A stretch of DNA of 64,000 nt from Physcia stellaris (Eukaryota > Ascomycota > Lecanoromycetes > Caliciales > Physciaceae): NCBI GenBank assembly GCA_018902385.1, contig JABSSW010000046.1:62001-126000 (forward strand). Reading direction: 5' to 3'. A program made the translations under genes and the position numbers. The notes below the pieces were generated by a model, which searched no databases, was not told the DNA's origin, and worked only from the letters and a program-made list of their open reading frames with translations. Numbering within the stretch: the stretch's first letter is position 1; each line of letters begins with the position of its first letter. This document shows, in pieces, positions 10,510-21,189 of the stretch.

Positions 10510-11548
10510 CTAAGTAAAAGCCATACTCTTCTTAATCTCCGCAATGGCCCTCCCCGGATTCAACCCCTTCGGACAAGTCCTACTACAATTCATAATAGTA
10601 TGGCAGCGATAAAGACTCATACTATTATCCAGCTGCGCCTTGCGCTCCTCCGTGTGCTCGTCCCGGCTGTCGGCGAGCCAGCGGTAGGACTGCAGCAGCA
10701 CCGCGGGGCCCAGGTATTCTTCGCTGTTCCACCAGTACGAGGGGCACGAGGTCGAGCAGCAGGCGCAGAGGATGCATTCGTAGAGCCCGTCTAGCTTTTT
10801 GCGGTCGCTGGGGGATTGCCGGTTTTCAAGGCCCTGGGGGATGGGTTAGTATTGATTGAGGAATGGGGATGGGAGGGGGGAAGGGAAGGGGATGGGGAGG
10901 GACATACGTCTTCGGACTTGGTCTCGCGCTGGAGGTAGGGTTTGATGGATTTGTATTGTTTGTAGAATTGGGTTAGGTCTGGGACGAGGTCTTTCACGAC
11001 GTAGGTGTGTGGGAGGGGGTAGATGCGGGCTTCGTGCTTGGTGTCGGTGGGAATGCGACCTGTTATCGTTGTTCGTTAGCGATCATTCCCCGCACAATTG
11101 AATGACAACACAACGTACACAAACAAGCCAGCGTATTCACCCCATCAATATTCATCGCACAGCTGCCGCATATCCCCTCCCTGCAGCTCCTCCGAAACGT
11201 CAGTGTCGGATCAACCTCGTTCTTGATCCGGATCAGCGCATCCAACACCATGGGCCCCGTCTTGTTCAGATCCAGCGTATAGGATTGCATCTTGGGTTTT
11301 TCGGAGGGTGTGTCGGGTGACCAGCGGTAGATGTGGAAGGTCTTGATTTTGGACTCTTTGTCTTTGCTGGGCTCGGGGATGGTGCTGGTCTTGGATTCGG
11401 GGATCGGGTGTTGGGTGGAGGACATGGCTTCGCCGAGGGCGGAGACGGGTTCTACTGTCGCGTAGGTGCGAGCGAGGGTTGGGGAGGGGCGAAGGAGGGT
11501 GCGGGTTGTGAGGAGGAGGCGGGCGGTGGGACGGAGGAAGGAGGCCAT
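10510..11548 (-). CDS. sdhB: Succinate dehydrogenase iron-sulfur subunit (complex II)
   Basis: Model: complement(join(10510..10833, 10908..11059, 11119..11548)), 301 residues, the usual length. Introns are 59 and 74 bases with GTACGT/CAG and GTATGT/CAG borders. The N-terminus is Arg/Thr/Leu-rich and lacks acids, as expected of a mitochondrial presequence. The 2Fe-2S ligands lie in [13 protein letters not shown] and the later ACLC. The ferredoxin-like cluster set is [12 protein letters not shown] and [14 protein letters not shown]. It passes electrons from the flavoprotein subunit to ubiquinone in the inner membrane. Residues that decide sensitivity to SDHI fungicides are Pro225, Asn230 and His272 by direct count. 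All three are wild type, and the numbers match those of Botrytis SdhB. Start: the in-frame ATG at 11548 begins the presequence. An upstream in-frame extension looks like 5' UTR. Confidence 0.97.
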
Positions 11549-13083
11549 TGTGGCGATTGGGTGAGTTGAGGGGTTAGTTGGAATATTTGTCTGACAATTG
11601 ACGCTCAGTTGTTTTTGAGGTCGAGCGCGTAGATTGTTGTCGCAATAAACACTGTGTGATTTCGTATGATTGAAGCAGAAGAAGATGATGATGGTGGATG
11701 TGGAAGTCGATGGTGGCAAATCCACACTAGTCTCGATGTTTCTAGCCGAGGTTGATTCTCACGTGATCTTGCAATGTAAGGATAATCACAAAGCCGTTGA
11801 TTGGACAATGAATCCAATTAGTCATTCAATCGATCCAAACTTGTCATCCAGTGTTTTTGAGCTTCTTACTTCTTCTCTCCTCATATTGCTCCACAAACAT
11901 TATATGCCTCCTTTCTGTCCATCCTTCACTAGCAATATGGTAGTTTATTCACCCGAATCCGTTACTGGAAGGGCGCGAGGCTCGTCATACTGTTCAACTT
12001 TACTGGCCAACAATGAGGAAGAGAAGGCTGAACTTCAGAGTGATACGAATGGCAGAGGCGAGAGTGTCTCGGAATCTTCATCTCAGGATCAGTGTATCGT
12101 CTACCTATTAGATCCTATTCAGTCGTGATCGTGGTTGTGGCTTCTTTTTCTACTTTCCAACGCGTCGCACGACACAATGCCAGTGCCTTGCACTTGGTGA
12201 AATGAGTCTGAGAGAGTACAGCAAATGGTATTAGCTGCCTTGCCATTTCAGTCAAATATATCGGTGGAAACAGAATAGATGCCCATACCAATACTGAATT
12301 GGCGATGGCCTCCTGATGGAAGATGTCGAGATCTGATTGCGGAAAAGCCGGAATATCCCGTCTACCCGAGCGCTTAGGCACGGATTATGCCTCATTGACA
12401 CTTTCAGACGGAATAAAGAGCATGCTCGATGGTGGTTATTTCTTGGAGACCTTCGTCATGCCTCGCCTTTGTCATGTTGGTAGCAGTATGGCTCTCTGCC
12501 AAGACTTTCTTCAGCTCTTCGTTAATGCTGCTCTTGAACCTAGCCTGGGAATGTATTGGTACTCCTCGACCTAGGTCCGTTGGCTTCTTGACCTTGTAAG
12601 GAGTGAGAGATTTGGAGAAGTGGAATCCCATGTAGCGGAAGGGTGTACTGGATGCTCGTCAGGACGCAAGAGGCTTTGAACTACAGTGGTGCGCTTTGAG
12701 CCACTGTATGTTTGCATCGAAGAGACGGTGTCGACCGCACTGGTATGGGTTCTTTCTCCGTGTGAAGGTTGAGTAGTATGGCGGTATGGCCTGGATTGAT
12801 GAGTCGTATTCTTCGGTTCGACGCCTCCCTTTCCAACTGCTCCAGACAAGCAACGTGGTCTCTGCAAGGTGAACTCAGCGACATCCGTTGTTTCGTGCAT
12901 GTCAACGGGCTTGGCGCTCTAGCTGGATTCACTCGGCGATGCCCAATTTATGGGCGGCTGGTTAATACTAGACATCTGCAGTAGCGTCTGCCGCGACGGT
13001 GCGAAGTACTCAGAGATAACAGGAGTTCTCGTCAACCAGTTGAGTCTGACCACAAATACAATCCGATCCGGCGATCTGAAGCT
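11549..13083. other. Intergenic, with unassigned minus-strand frames
   Basis: About 1.5 kb between divergent genes. The first 250 bases upstream of 11548 should hold the sdhB promoter. Minus-strand frames at 12115-12381, 12404-12631 and 12571-12932 have plausible composition (for example INEELKKVLAESH near 12520) but lie in different frames. I could not join them by convincing introns. They may be remains of an older gene. Confidence 0.4.
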
Positions 13084-14957
13084 ATGTCTGATAATAACTC
13101 GGATCCTGCCTCTTGTTCCGAACATGACAGAACGCCTACACCGCTCACCGACAAGGAGATGCGAGACTGCATCCATAAAACCTTCAACAGGGTCAGTGTT
13201 CTCCGTGTCTCGCATGTCAATGGCGCCATACTCATAACGTCTAGGATTTGATTCGAGATGCTGCTATAGATGTCCTGCTCAGCAGAATGAAAATGGATGG
13301 TCCCGAGAGCTGGAGTTTCTACACCTTACAGAGTTCAATCAGTATGCTCGGCGACACCACCAGACGTAAGATCGAAGATGCCTTAGAAGAGCTCTGTAGG
13401 ACCCTGCTCCGTCACGACATAGCTGTCAGCCAGGAACAGATTATAGAAGACATAGGGAACCGAGACATTCTTCTCCACGGATACTCGGACGATGCCTGTG
13501 AATATTATAGCGACTTCCTTAATGCGGCTAACAGAATTTCGCAATTCCCCAACGACGCACAGAGCTCAATAGCAGCTTGGCCCAACAAACCTCAGCGAGA
13601 CATCTCGCTACGACGTCACGCAGAAGTCGGTCTCTTAGAACAAATCAGCGAAGCAATTACGGGTAAGAAGGCGACCGCAACATTCGCGGGTAGTGGAGCA
13701 GCTCCTAAGCAGCCAAATCCTTCTGTTGACTCGCACCACCATATGGTCCTCTATAAAATGCTTGAAGATATGTTAAGGGAGCCCGGCTTTTTACCGAAGG
13801 GTAAGTCACTCGATTTCTTGCTGCTTTCGCTCCTGATGTTACTGAGTACTTTCCCTTTATTGCATTATCCCAAAGACTTTGAATTACGACTGTTTCAGAG
13901 CTTTCCATCCTTCTATGATAACTATCTATCTATCAATATTCCACCGATGATTGATAGTGCATGAGGATGCTCTGGACTGCCGTCAATTCCATTATTGCAT
14001 AAATAAGCAATGAAGATACCAAGCACCCAATGCCAAGCAAGGCAGCAAACATGTTCTGCCTCTTCAGACACCTCTATATCGGTTGCTGACCAGACTTTCA
14101 GGGGCTGTACTCGGCGTATTCTGTAGTCACAAATATGCGCACACCGATGGTACGGCTCAAGGCCGTCTTCCGCAAGGTCTAAAAGGCATAGACCGTGCAG
14201 TCTACTCCGCATTCCGAGATCTTAATGTTGAAGTGGAGGTTCTGCCCATATTGAACATCGGCGGCTATGGCGGAACTCCACTCAGGGATCTACGCGTGAC
14301 CAAGGAGTCGGTGGACGCTCAAGTATCTCGAAAGCGCTTTCAGTTATATCAACAGCGCGGGAATAAAGATGCACCCTTCAGGCTATCATATCTTGAATAT
14401 GACCGAAAGCATGCTTGCCATTCGTGCAAAGAGCCCATTGCGACTGATTTCGACGCACGACTCAAGCAAATCAAGGCTTGCCGACGCCTGAAATTCCCGT
14501 CAGATGGTTACAGTACGGACCGCGAAGTCACTGCATTGACCCATTTTCAGAGGATGGAACTCCTTGATGAAGGCGGTTCGGATTATGGCTTCGACCATGT
14601 GAGGACCAACCAAGTCGTCACCATCCCGTACGTTGGTATACTGATTTCACTACTGTGTATAGGCCCTCGACCGTACCGTGCCTCATCAGAACGTCCATAA
14701 CGTTATCTGGCTGAATGAGAGTAACGGAAACGATGAGAGACAGTTCGCACGTATTGCGGTACGATCCCTTCCTTTGTAGCCTGGACGTATGCCCAAGATT
14801 CATGACTTACGTTTCATCATTTTAGTACTTGAATGACGAAACCGTGGAAGTCAGCCATTCGGCTGCTGCGATTATTGCCGTCGTGCCAAAGGCTGCTGAC
14901 CGACTTCAGTTGTTCTCTCCAAAGGGAGATAATGCAATGACAAAGCAGGAGACATAG
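13084..14957 (+). CDS. Unknown five-exon protein
   Basis: Model: join(13084..13191, 13245..13800, 14102..14598, 14663..14758, 14826..14957), about 462 residues. Borders include GTCAGT/TAG, GTAAGT/CAG, GTGAGG/TAG and GTACGA/TAG with branch-like CTGAT and TGACTTAC. Exon 1 begins MSDNNSDPAS. Exon 2 is acidic and alpha-helical in character (TTRRKIEDALEELCRTLLRH). Exon 3 contains CHSC, which could be half of a zinc site. The last exons read TVPHQNVHNVIWLNESNGND and then HSAAAIIAVVPKAADRL. I do not recognise the family. The second intron (301 bases) is unusually long and could hide a missed exon or a small rearrangement. The other junctions keep frame exactly and support a real gene. Confidence 0.65.
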
Positions 14958-15448
14958 CCTTTCTCAGCCAAGAAAACCCGATAGATAATGATCACTTCCG
15001 AGGATGACTGTCTTTCTCTACACTCAACATTTCAAAACTCTTTCTGTTCCTAGAGCTGTCTGCGGATCGTACTTCTGGTAATTAGATCTGAAGATTCTCC
15101 AACGTCCTCCTGCAGTGATTTCAATTCCTTAGTAGTCCGCTACTTTTATGACTTCAATGTTTCAGACCATAAAAGATCATCGTAACTAAGTCAAGGATCC
15201 TAGTATCGAGAAAACCTCTGAGCCTTACCGCTCTAAATCAGAAGTCCGTTACTGACAGTATAAATTCAACCCTGCTCCCGGCCTCGAAGATGGCAATATG
15301 CCATCGACTTACTCTTCGCCACTGACTCACGCTATGGAGTAAGTAACTAACACTCGTCATACTATCCCTAAGCTTGCGACCACTTGCTCTTTCACGGTAT
15401 ATAATATAAGACTTCTTTGGCACCGTTCTTTCCCCCATTTAACCAACC
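14958..15448. other. Intergenic, promoter of the RlpA-like gene
   Basis: About 490 bases. The only clear signal is the TATA element given separately. Confidence 0.5.
15399..15409 (+). promoter_or_regulatory. TATA box for the RlpA-like gene
   Basis: TATATAATATA lies about 40 bases before the ATG at 15449, a spacing that predicts a short 5' leader. Confidence 0.5.
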
Positions 15449-16156
15449 ATGGTACCCAGAAAACTCTCCATCCTCCTCAGCGCATTCGGCATCATCGCTG
15501 TAATCGCCACCGTCGTACCCCTCGCCATAACCAAGCCATGGCAAAAAAAGTACTGTTCATCCTCGCCCCTTCCCTCCATAACAATCACTAACAAAGTCTC
15601 TAGGACCCCTCCACCCACCGACCCAAATGCCGCCAACTCCAACCCACAATACTCATACCTCCCCAACCCCTACTCCCAAAACTCAGGAAGCAGCAATCCC
15701 CAAAATGCAGCCACCACTCCGCAGGGCACCAGAGGCCAAATGACCTACTACGCCCCTGGCCTCGGCGCCTGCGGCATCACCAGCTCCGCGAACGATAACA
15801 TTTGCGCAATCGGCCATGCGCTGTACGACGCGCACAACCTGGACGGAAATCCCAACCATAACCCGCTGTGTGGGCATCGCATCCGAGCGACGCATGCTGG
15901 GAAGAGTTTGGTTTTGACGGTTGTGGATCGATGTAGGTTTTTTACTTCCTTGACTGCGCGTTTGATTTAGGTATATGGAGAGGAACGGGAAGGGGGGAGG
16001 AGAGGGATATCAGCTGATGTGCGTGATACAGGCGAAGCGTGCGCGGCGGGAGATATCGATCTCAGTCCTGGGGCGTTTGGGCAACTGGAGGATCTGGGGA
16101 TGGGGAGGGTGCCTGTGGTTTGGACTTGGTTGGAGCCGAGACCGGAGGGGGTTTGA
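15449..16156 (+). CDS. Membrane-anchored RlpA/expansin-like protein
   Basis: Model: join(15449..15549, 15604..15932, 16032..16156), 184 residues. Intron 1 (54 bases) has a textbook CACTAAC branch site and TCTAG end and is in frame, so retention would add 18 residues. Intron 2 has GTAGGT and ACAG borders. An N-terminal hydrophobic helix (LSILLSAFGIIAVIATVVPL) anchors or exports the protein. A Pro/Asn/Ser/Gln-rich linker follows. The domain reads GQMTYYAPGLGACG, CAIGHALYDAH, NPLCGHRIRA, LTVVDRC, then DIDLSPGAFGQLEDLGMGRV and VVWTWLEP. That is the double-psi beta-barrel of RlpA-like and loosenin/expansin-like proteins, which act on cell-wall polysaccharides without clear hydrolysis. The paired Cys and the final Asp motif are present. 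Confidence 0.88.
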
Positions 16157-16553
16157 GTGGGGATATGGACTACTGGTTGAGGAGACTGGAGGTCGGTAAG
16201 TTTACTGATCAAGCTAAGTTCCCGAAAAGATGATATACGAAAGTGATCGTGTTTGTCTTGGAATTGTCACGTGCGATGTTGTGCTGATCTGGTTTTCTGT
16301 CAGCTTATTCTGATGCTCATGGTATCCTACATATGGTTGCTTTCAACGACTCGAATCGCTCTGGTTTCATGGTTACAAGATGTTTTCGACGTAGATATCG
16401 AGAAGTGGGAAATGATGATCGAGTTGGAAATATCTACGTGCGGCTTTCGCGTGGGTCACAAGTTTCGTGAAAGAAGTGAACGGCACAGGAAACTGGGTAT
16501 GACAGGTTACAGTTCAGTGTCTATACTATCCTGGTATCGCTGCTAATCAAGTC
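16157..16553. other. Intergenic, nothing recognised
   Basis: About 400 bases between convergent genes. No repeat or gene seen. Confidence 0.5.
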
Positions 16554-17249
16554 CTATAGCTCCCACGGTCTCAAACATGTCTTCTGCTTCATCATTCTCT
16601 CTTCCATAATCTCACTTTCCCCAGCGTCGCTTGGATAGTCCATTGCATCATGCGGGTTGACCGCAGCATCGACCTCTCTTTTCCTCAGCATCCACAGAGC
16701 CTTCCCGTGTATCGCGCTCCCGCTTAATTTAGGCCGTTCTTCATCATCGTCATCCAGGGCCTGCGCGCGAAATGTTTGGTTGAACTTCTGCGCAATCTGA
16801 TCCCAAGAGCGATAACCTTTGTTTTTTCCCTCGTGGAGTATCCATGCTTCCTCATCTTCCGTATAAACGTTCCGGCGCCGCGCCTGGGGTGCGCCAAACC
16901 AGTAGTAGAGTCTGCTTGATCGCCAATTATTGAGTGCGGCGACTGAAGAGCGGCATGACCAATCCACCGGATCAGGATACTCGGCGCGATAAAACGGTTT
17001 TGGCCAGGGGCAGTTGAACTCTATGGTAAGCTTGGAGGCGTCAGCTTCGTTGACTCTTGCTTTGCTTCGATCGAGTGAAGGATTCAAGGCTGCCATTTGG
17101 GCATGCCTCATCGGGGAATTCTTAGCTGACGCTGATCGAGAAGGTACTGCCGGAGATGCTGCTGATCGATTCGAGGCTGGTGAGAACGAGGATGATGAAG
17201 AAGATAGCTGATTCGTTTTCAATATCGTGGTTTTCCTGGGCCGAGGCAT
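16554..17249 (-). CDS. SANT/Myb-like protein of the RPWEL family (intact copy)
   Basis: Single exon, 231 residues. The N-terminus is Ser-rich with basic patches (MPRPRKTTILKTN). The core reads DPVDWSCRSSVAALNNWRSS, then YYWFGAPQARRR, then EDEEAWILHEGKNKGYRSWD and QIAQKFNQTF. The last part has the spaced Trp/aromatic pattern of a SANT or Myb-like helical domain. The C-terminus is acidic and ends LRPWEL. A second, broken copy lies at 29000-29611. It shares PVDWS, the LNxWR and YxFG segments, the E-D-E...W-L helix start and the same RPWEL end. Function is unknown. DNA binding is a guess from the SANT-like segment. Confidence 0.75.
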   Translation of the reverse strand: MPRPRKTTILKTNQLSSSSSSFSPASNRSAASPAVPSRSASAKNSPMRHAQMAALNPSLDRSKARVNEADASKLTIEFNCPWPKPFYRAEYPDPVDWSCRSSVAALNNWRSSRLYYWFGAPQARRRNVYTEDEEAWILHEGKNKGYRSWDQIAQKFNQTFRAQALDDDDEERPKLSGSAIHGKALWMLRKREVDAAVNPHDAMDYPSDAGESEIMEERMMKQKTCLRPWEL

Positions 17250-17954
17250 ACCTGAGCGAGCTTAAACCTGGTCGTGAGTAGGAGTTTCTGCTTGCACTGA
17301 CAGAGCTTGGTGATCTTTAACAAAAGTATCAATGTTAAGGAGTAAGAGATCTCTCTTTGCTGTAGATATTTCACCAAAATGTCAATGCTCAAGATTTAGA
17401 GATCGCTCAGGCTGCAGAGAACTCTCTCCATTTTCTCTTACTGCTTCCTTTGTCTAGATCATGTATCTCTATTGTCCATTATAACAATGGATATTGTAAG
17501 ACAAAGGAATACGGCTCAACAGGTACACTTTTCAATTAGATTCAGAATTCAAATCCGGGATTGTGAGCTATTGTTTCTGAGCGTCGAGACTGTACAAGCA
17601 TCAAGACGATCATGGAACAGAGAGATTCTCATGTCATCTCTGAAGAACCGACGAACTCAATATCGCAGTCCATGTTTACAGATCTCATACCAAGATCCAT
17701 GTATCTCTTTGTTCTACAGCGCCGATTGTTCAATTTCATTCATTGTGCAATAGGGGTCGAAAGGAAACAATGAGCTTCTCCCAGATCTATAATCGCATTG
17801 TATAAAGTATAGTCTATATCCCATTAAACGAGCGTCTTCAAACCTTTTCCCTTCAGCTTCCTTGAATCACCAGCAAACCTATAAACAAGATACCCCTATC
17901 CTGAAGTATATAAAAAGGCTTTGGATACTTGTAAAAGACATCTTGCCGGTCACA
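17250..17954. other. Divergent intergenic region
   Basis: About 700 bases between two divergent genes, expected to hold both promoters. Apart from the TATA element near 17907 I see no structure. Confidence 0.5.
17907..17916 (+). promoter_or_regulatory. TATA box for the HMG-box gene
   Basis: TATATAAAAA, about 40 bases before the ATG at 17955. The spacing supports this start over an in-frame ATG at 17862, which lies upstream of the TATA. Confidence 0.5.
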
Positions 17955-19107
17955 ATGTCCGCCTTCGACGATCTCGACACACTCTTCTCCAATGACCTCT
18001 CCGTGGACGAGCTCCTCGCTCGATGGACCAACGATACTGACTACATCACCGAGCCTATCAATGATCCTTTGGCCTCTTTCACTAGACTGTTAGAGCAGGA
18101 GACTCAAGCAACCTGCGGCGCCATTGACCCCACTCGTTTGGCGTATCAACCATTGGAACCCCTTGCTGCCCTTTCAGCCTCTCCTTCCTGGAGTAATGAG
18201 CCCATTCCTGTACCTTACGTACCTGTGGTGCCAGACGATAACAAAGAACAAGAGAGTCTTTTCTTGACACCACCAGGGTCCCCGCAGGCTACTGCAGGAG
18301 GACAGGACCAGGAGATGGGGAACGCGCAAACGTATGTATCATCATACCCCGAGCCCCCTTCACTGACACAAGGAGCATGGCCACCCTTCGCCTACACCCA
18401 ATCAGAAGCAGCTCCCACCTTCGCCAGCGATATCCCCATCGACCCAGCTCTGCTGGCAGAGGACGCCTCATCAAGCGCCCAGAGCCAACTCAGCTCTCAC
18501 CCGAGTCCCCTCAACCAATTCTGGACTCCAGCTCCCAACCCAGCACCAACCTCGGGCACCTCCACCGTGTCCCGTAAACGTAAACGCCCCACAACCCCCA
18601 CCACCTCCCCCACCCAGCCCTGCAAACGCCCCAAACGACCCCTCAAATCCGTCCGTCAAGCAGCAGCAGCACCCCCGCCCCCTCCCCGCCCCGCTCTCAC
18701 TCCTCACTTCCACCTCCACAATCCCCCTAAAAGACATCCCAACCTACATCTCCCGCTCCCCCAGCACGCGCCGCGCCGAAGTCGCCTCCAAACCCAAACT
18801 CAAAACCCCCACCTCCAACTCCAAAGCACAAAACTCCAATACGCAGGACGCTAAAGCAAAGATCCCGCGCCCGATGAACAGCTTCATGCTCTATCGCTAC
18901 GCCTACGCGGAGCGCATCGCGGAGTATGCGGGGCTGAATCATCAGTTGATTTCGAAGGTTGCGGGGGAGAGCTGGGGGATGGAGACGGAGAGTGTTAGGA
19001 GCTTGTTTGAGGAGTTTGCGAGGGTTGAGAAGGTGGGGCATGAGGGGACTTGGGTTGGGTATCGGTATGTGCCTGGGCCGTCGAGGAGGGGGGTTCAAAG
19101 CGGGTAG
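17955..19107 (+). CDS. HMG-box transcription factor (MATA-HMG-like)
   Basis: Starts MSAFDDLDTLFSNDLSVDEL. The N-terminal half is Pro/Ser/Gln-rich, with a basic SRKRKRP and KRPKRPLK segment suited to nuclear import. The frame then shifts by one, which one intron must explain. The best options are 18567-18660 or 18655-18733. The second exon carries PLKDIPTYISRS and RRAEV, then the HMG box from IPRPMNSFMLYRYAYAERIA through WGMETESVRSLFEEFARVEK to GYRYVPGPSRR, stopping at 19107. The box matches the fungal MATA-type family that includes mating-type and sexual-development regulators. No mating-locus neighbours (SLA2, APN2) are present, so I read it as a paralogous regulator, not the MAT idiomorph. 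Confidence 0.8.
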
Positions 19108-19992
19108 AGTGGTGGCGAAGGTTTCAGTGTATTGAGAGGCAGAGTTTGAGGTGGTCCAGTGGAAAGATTTGTAAAAAGGGGCTTTGGAAAATTTGATTAT
19201 AGGTTTCGCGAATTGAAATTGTATACTGCAAGTTGGTGAGCTATCTTTTTCTTCTCTTTGTTTCTCGCGTTTGATCAATTTGTAAGAGCTTTGCTTGTGA
19301 TTAGTAGAAATTTTGAAGACATATACGGATTTCTTTGTCACCGCGATCCTGATTCAACCTTGAGCGTTCGAGAGTGTGTGTACATCGCCTCTACGAGTAC
19401 CGAGTAAACGAGTCTGACGTGTTAGGAGTTGGTATGCCCCAGGGCCTTGCTTGGCACTAGTAGAACACCTAGATACCAAATAAACCACCAATGCAATACA
19501 CTTCAGAATCCAATTCGTCGTCCACAATAACACAAACTAGCAATACTTACATGCGTGACGGAAAAGGTCCTTAACATCTCTCATTGACGCAAGAAAAACG
19601 CACCAAGTGCTCACTCACTCACACAGGATCCGACCGCCCCACGACTCCATGGCAGCACATATCTGGTCAGCGGGCAAAGTGCAACCCAAGAACCCTGCTT
19701 GCAAACCACAGCAGCATACATAATACCTATTTCTGACACTCTCAGGGCAGACTTTATTAAACCGCAATATCTGGGCACCTTCCGCCGTTTTTCAATAATA
19801 GATACATTCCCGCTTCCGCAAATATTGGAACTTCTGCGAGATAGGCACTGTCCGTGGTTGCGATTAAGGGTGTGTGAGACAGCGACTGCCCGACCTCACA
19901 GCAAGAATAGAAGAAGCGAGGACCCTAGAGCAGGAGCTTTCGTTCACACTTTGGCTTGGTCTAATTAAAAGAAACATACGAAACGAATAAGC
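19108..19992. other. Intergenic, nothing recognised
   Basis: About 885 bases between convergent genes with only short frames. Confidence 0.5.
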
Positions 19993-20605
19993 TCAGCTAA
20001 TCTCAACACCAGTCTCATTCCTCCCCACGCCCGGTTCCAAAGGACCCATGATCCCAACCCTCAATTTCCCTCCTGTACCAATCGGGCCCTCACCACCTAA
20101 AAACGGCGGACGCACCACGCAGCGATATTTCAACGCCTTGATACTACATCGTCCCCACATTGTCAGCAACTGCGGCCCCATAAAAACTCCCCTCCCCCCT
20201 TTCCCCCCTTTACGATTCCGCGACTCACCGCTGCAAAAAAAACTCCATCGTAATCACCGCCTCGCTCTCCGGATCCTGGTCAGTATCCACGATGACGGCG
20301 CACGTCCTGTAGAAGAAGCGAGCCGGCAGCACGATATCGGCGTGTTCGGCGCGGGAGAAGAGGAGGGGGCGGGAGGGGACGTTGAGGTGCCGGATGCCGA
20401 GCACGACGCGGTCGCAGTCGGGGAGGGAGGGGAAGTGCAGGCGTGGGAGGGGGTTGTAGCAGGACCAGGAGGAGGTGGTGTTGAGGGGTTGGGATGTGGG
20501 GGTGGTGGGGATGGGGATGGGGTGGGGATGCGAGAATGGGTGGAGGGGGATGGAGAGGGAGAGGGTTATGTCGGGAAGGAAGAGGATGAGGAGAGGGAGG
20601 TGCAT
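19993..20605 (-). CDS. Small secreted protein
   Basis: Model: complement(join(19993..20143, 20229..20605)), 175 residues. The intron (85 bases) has GTGAGT and TGTAG borders with a GCTGAC branch site. The N-terminus MHLPLLILFLPDITLSLSIP looks like a signal peptide, followed by a Pro/His-rich stretch. The mature part reads LPDCDRVVLGIRHLN, LPARFFYRTCAVIVDTD, FFLQRIKALKYRCVVRP and GIMGPLEPGVG. This arrangement (DC near the start, a C-A-V-x-V-D strand, a late Cys) is shared by a widespread group of fungal secreted small proteins of unknown function. Effector or wall roles are possible but unproven. An upstream in-frame ATG at 20704 would bury the signal peptide, so 20605 is preferred. Confidence 0.7.
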
Positions 20606-21189
20606 GAGTTGTTGGGGAGTTTGGTGGGGTGATGAAGGGGGCGAATTGAGATGCTGTTGGCTATTTCCATTGTTGTTGAGGCGGATTGGGTCTGATGATA
20701 GCAAGGTTTGGGCATTCGGATGACGTGGTGCAAGAATTATCGCGTCGTTTGCGGCTAATGAGATAGATGGGTCGCATTTGCGCCAATCGCTTCTTCCTTT
20801 TGGCGGCCCATGAGCTGGTTCGATTAGTTCCGTGGGCGGCTAAAGGATGAGATAAGGATGTAGGTATCGCTCAGCTGTATCGTACATGGTATCTGCTGAT
20901 CTGAATTGATCTCCTCTCTGACTGCTGTCGCTGTACACTCCGCTCACCCATCCTTCGACGCTCAGCAGCATGTTGAAAAACCCAGCAAATATTAATGAAG
21001 GCGCATATTGCCCGGTCGCGGTCGGGAGATCCTGGCGCGGTCAATGACAAGACTAAAGAGAGCCTCTCGCCCAGACTTCGGACCATTTGTGAATTACTTT
21101 CCTCCGCATCGTTGACACCTCGGCATCCTACTGCATCCCAGCCCTGTCAACTGCTTTGATATCACTTCTTTCTCTTAGCTTCTCCCTGC
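20606..21189. other. Intergenic, nothing recognised
   Basis: About 580 bases. Promoter of the secreted protein and 3' end of the F-box-like gene. Confidence 0.5.
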
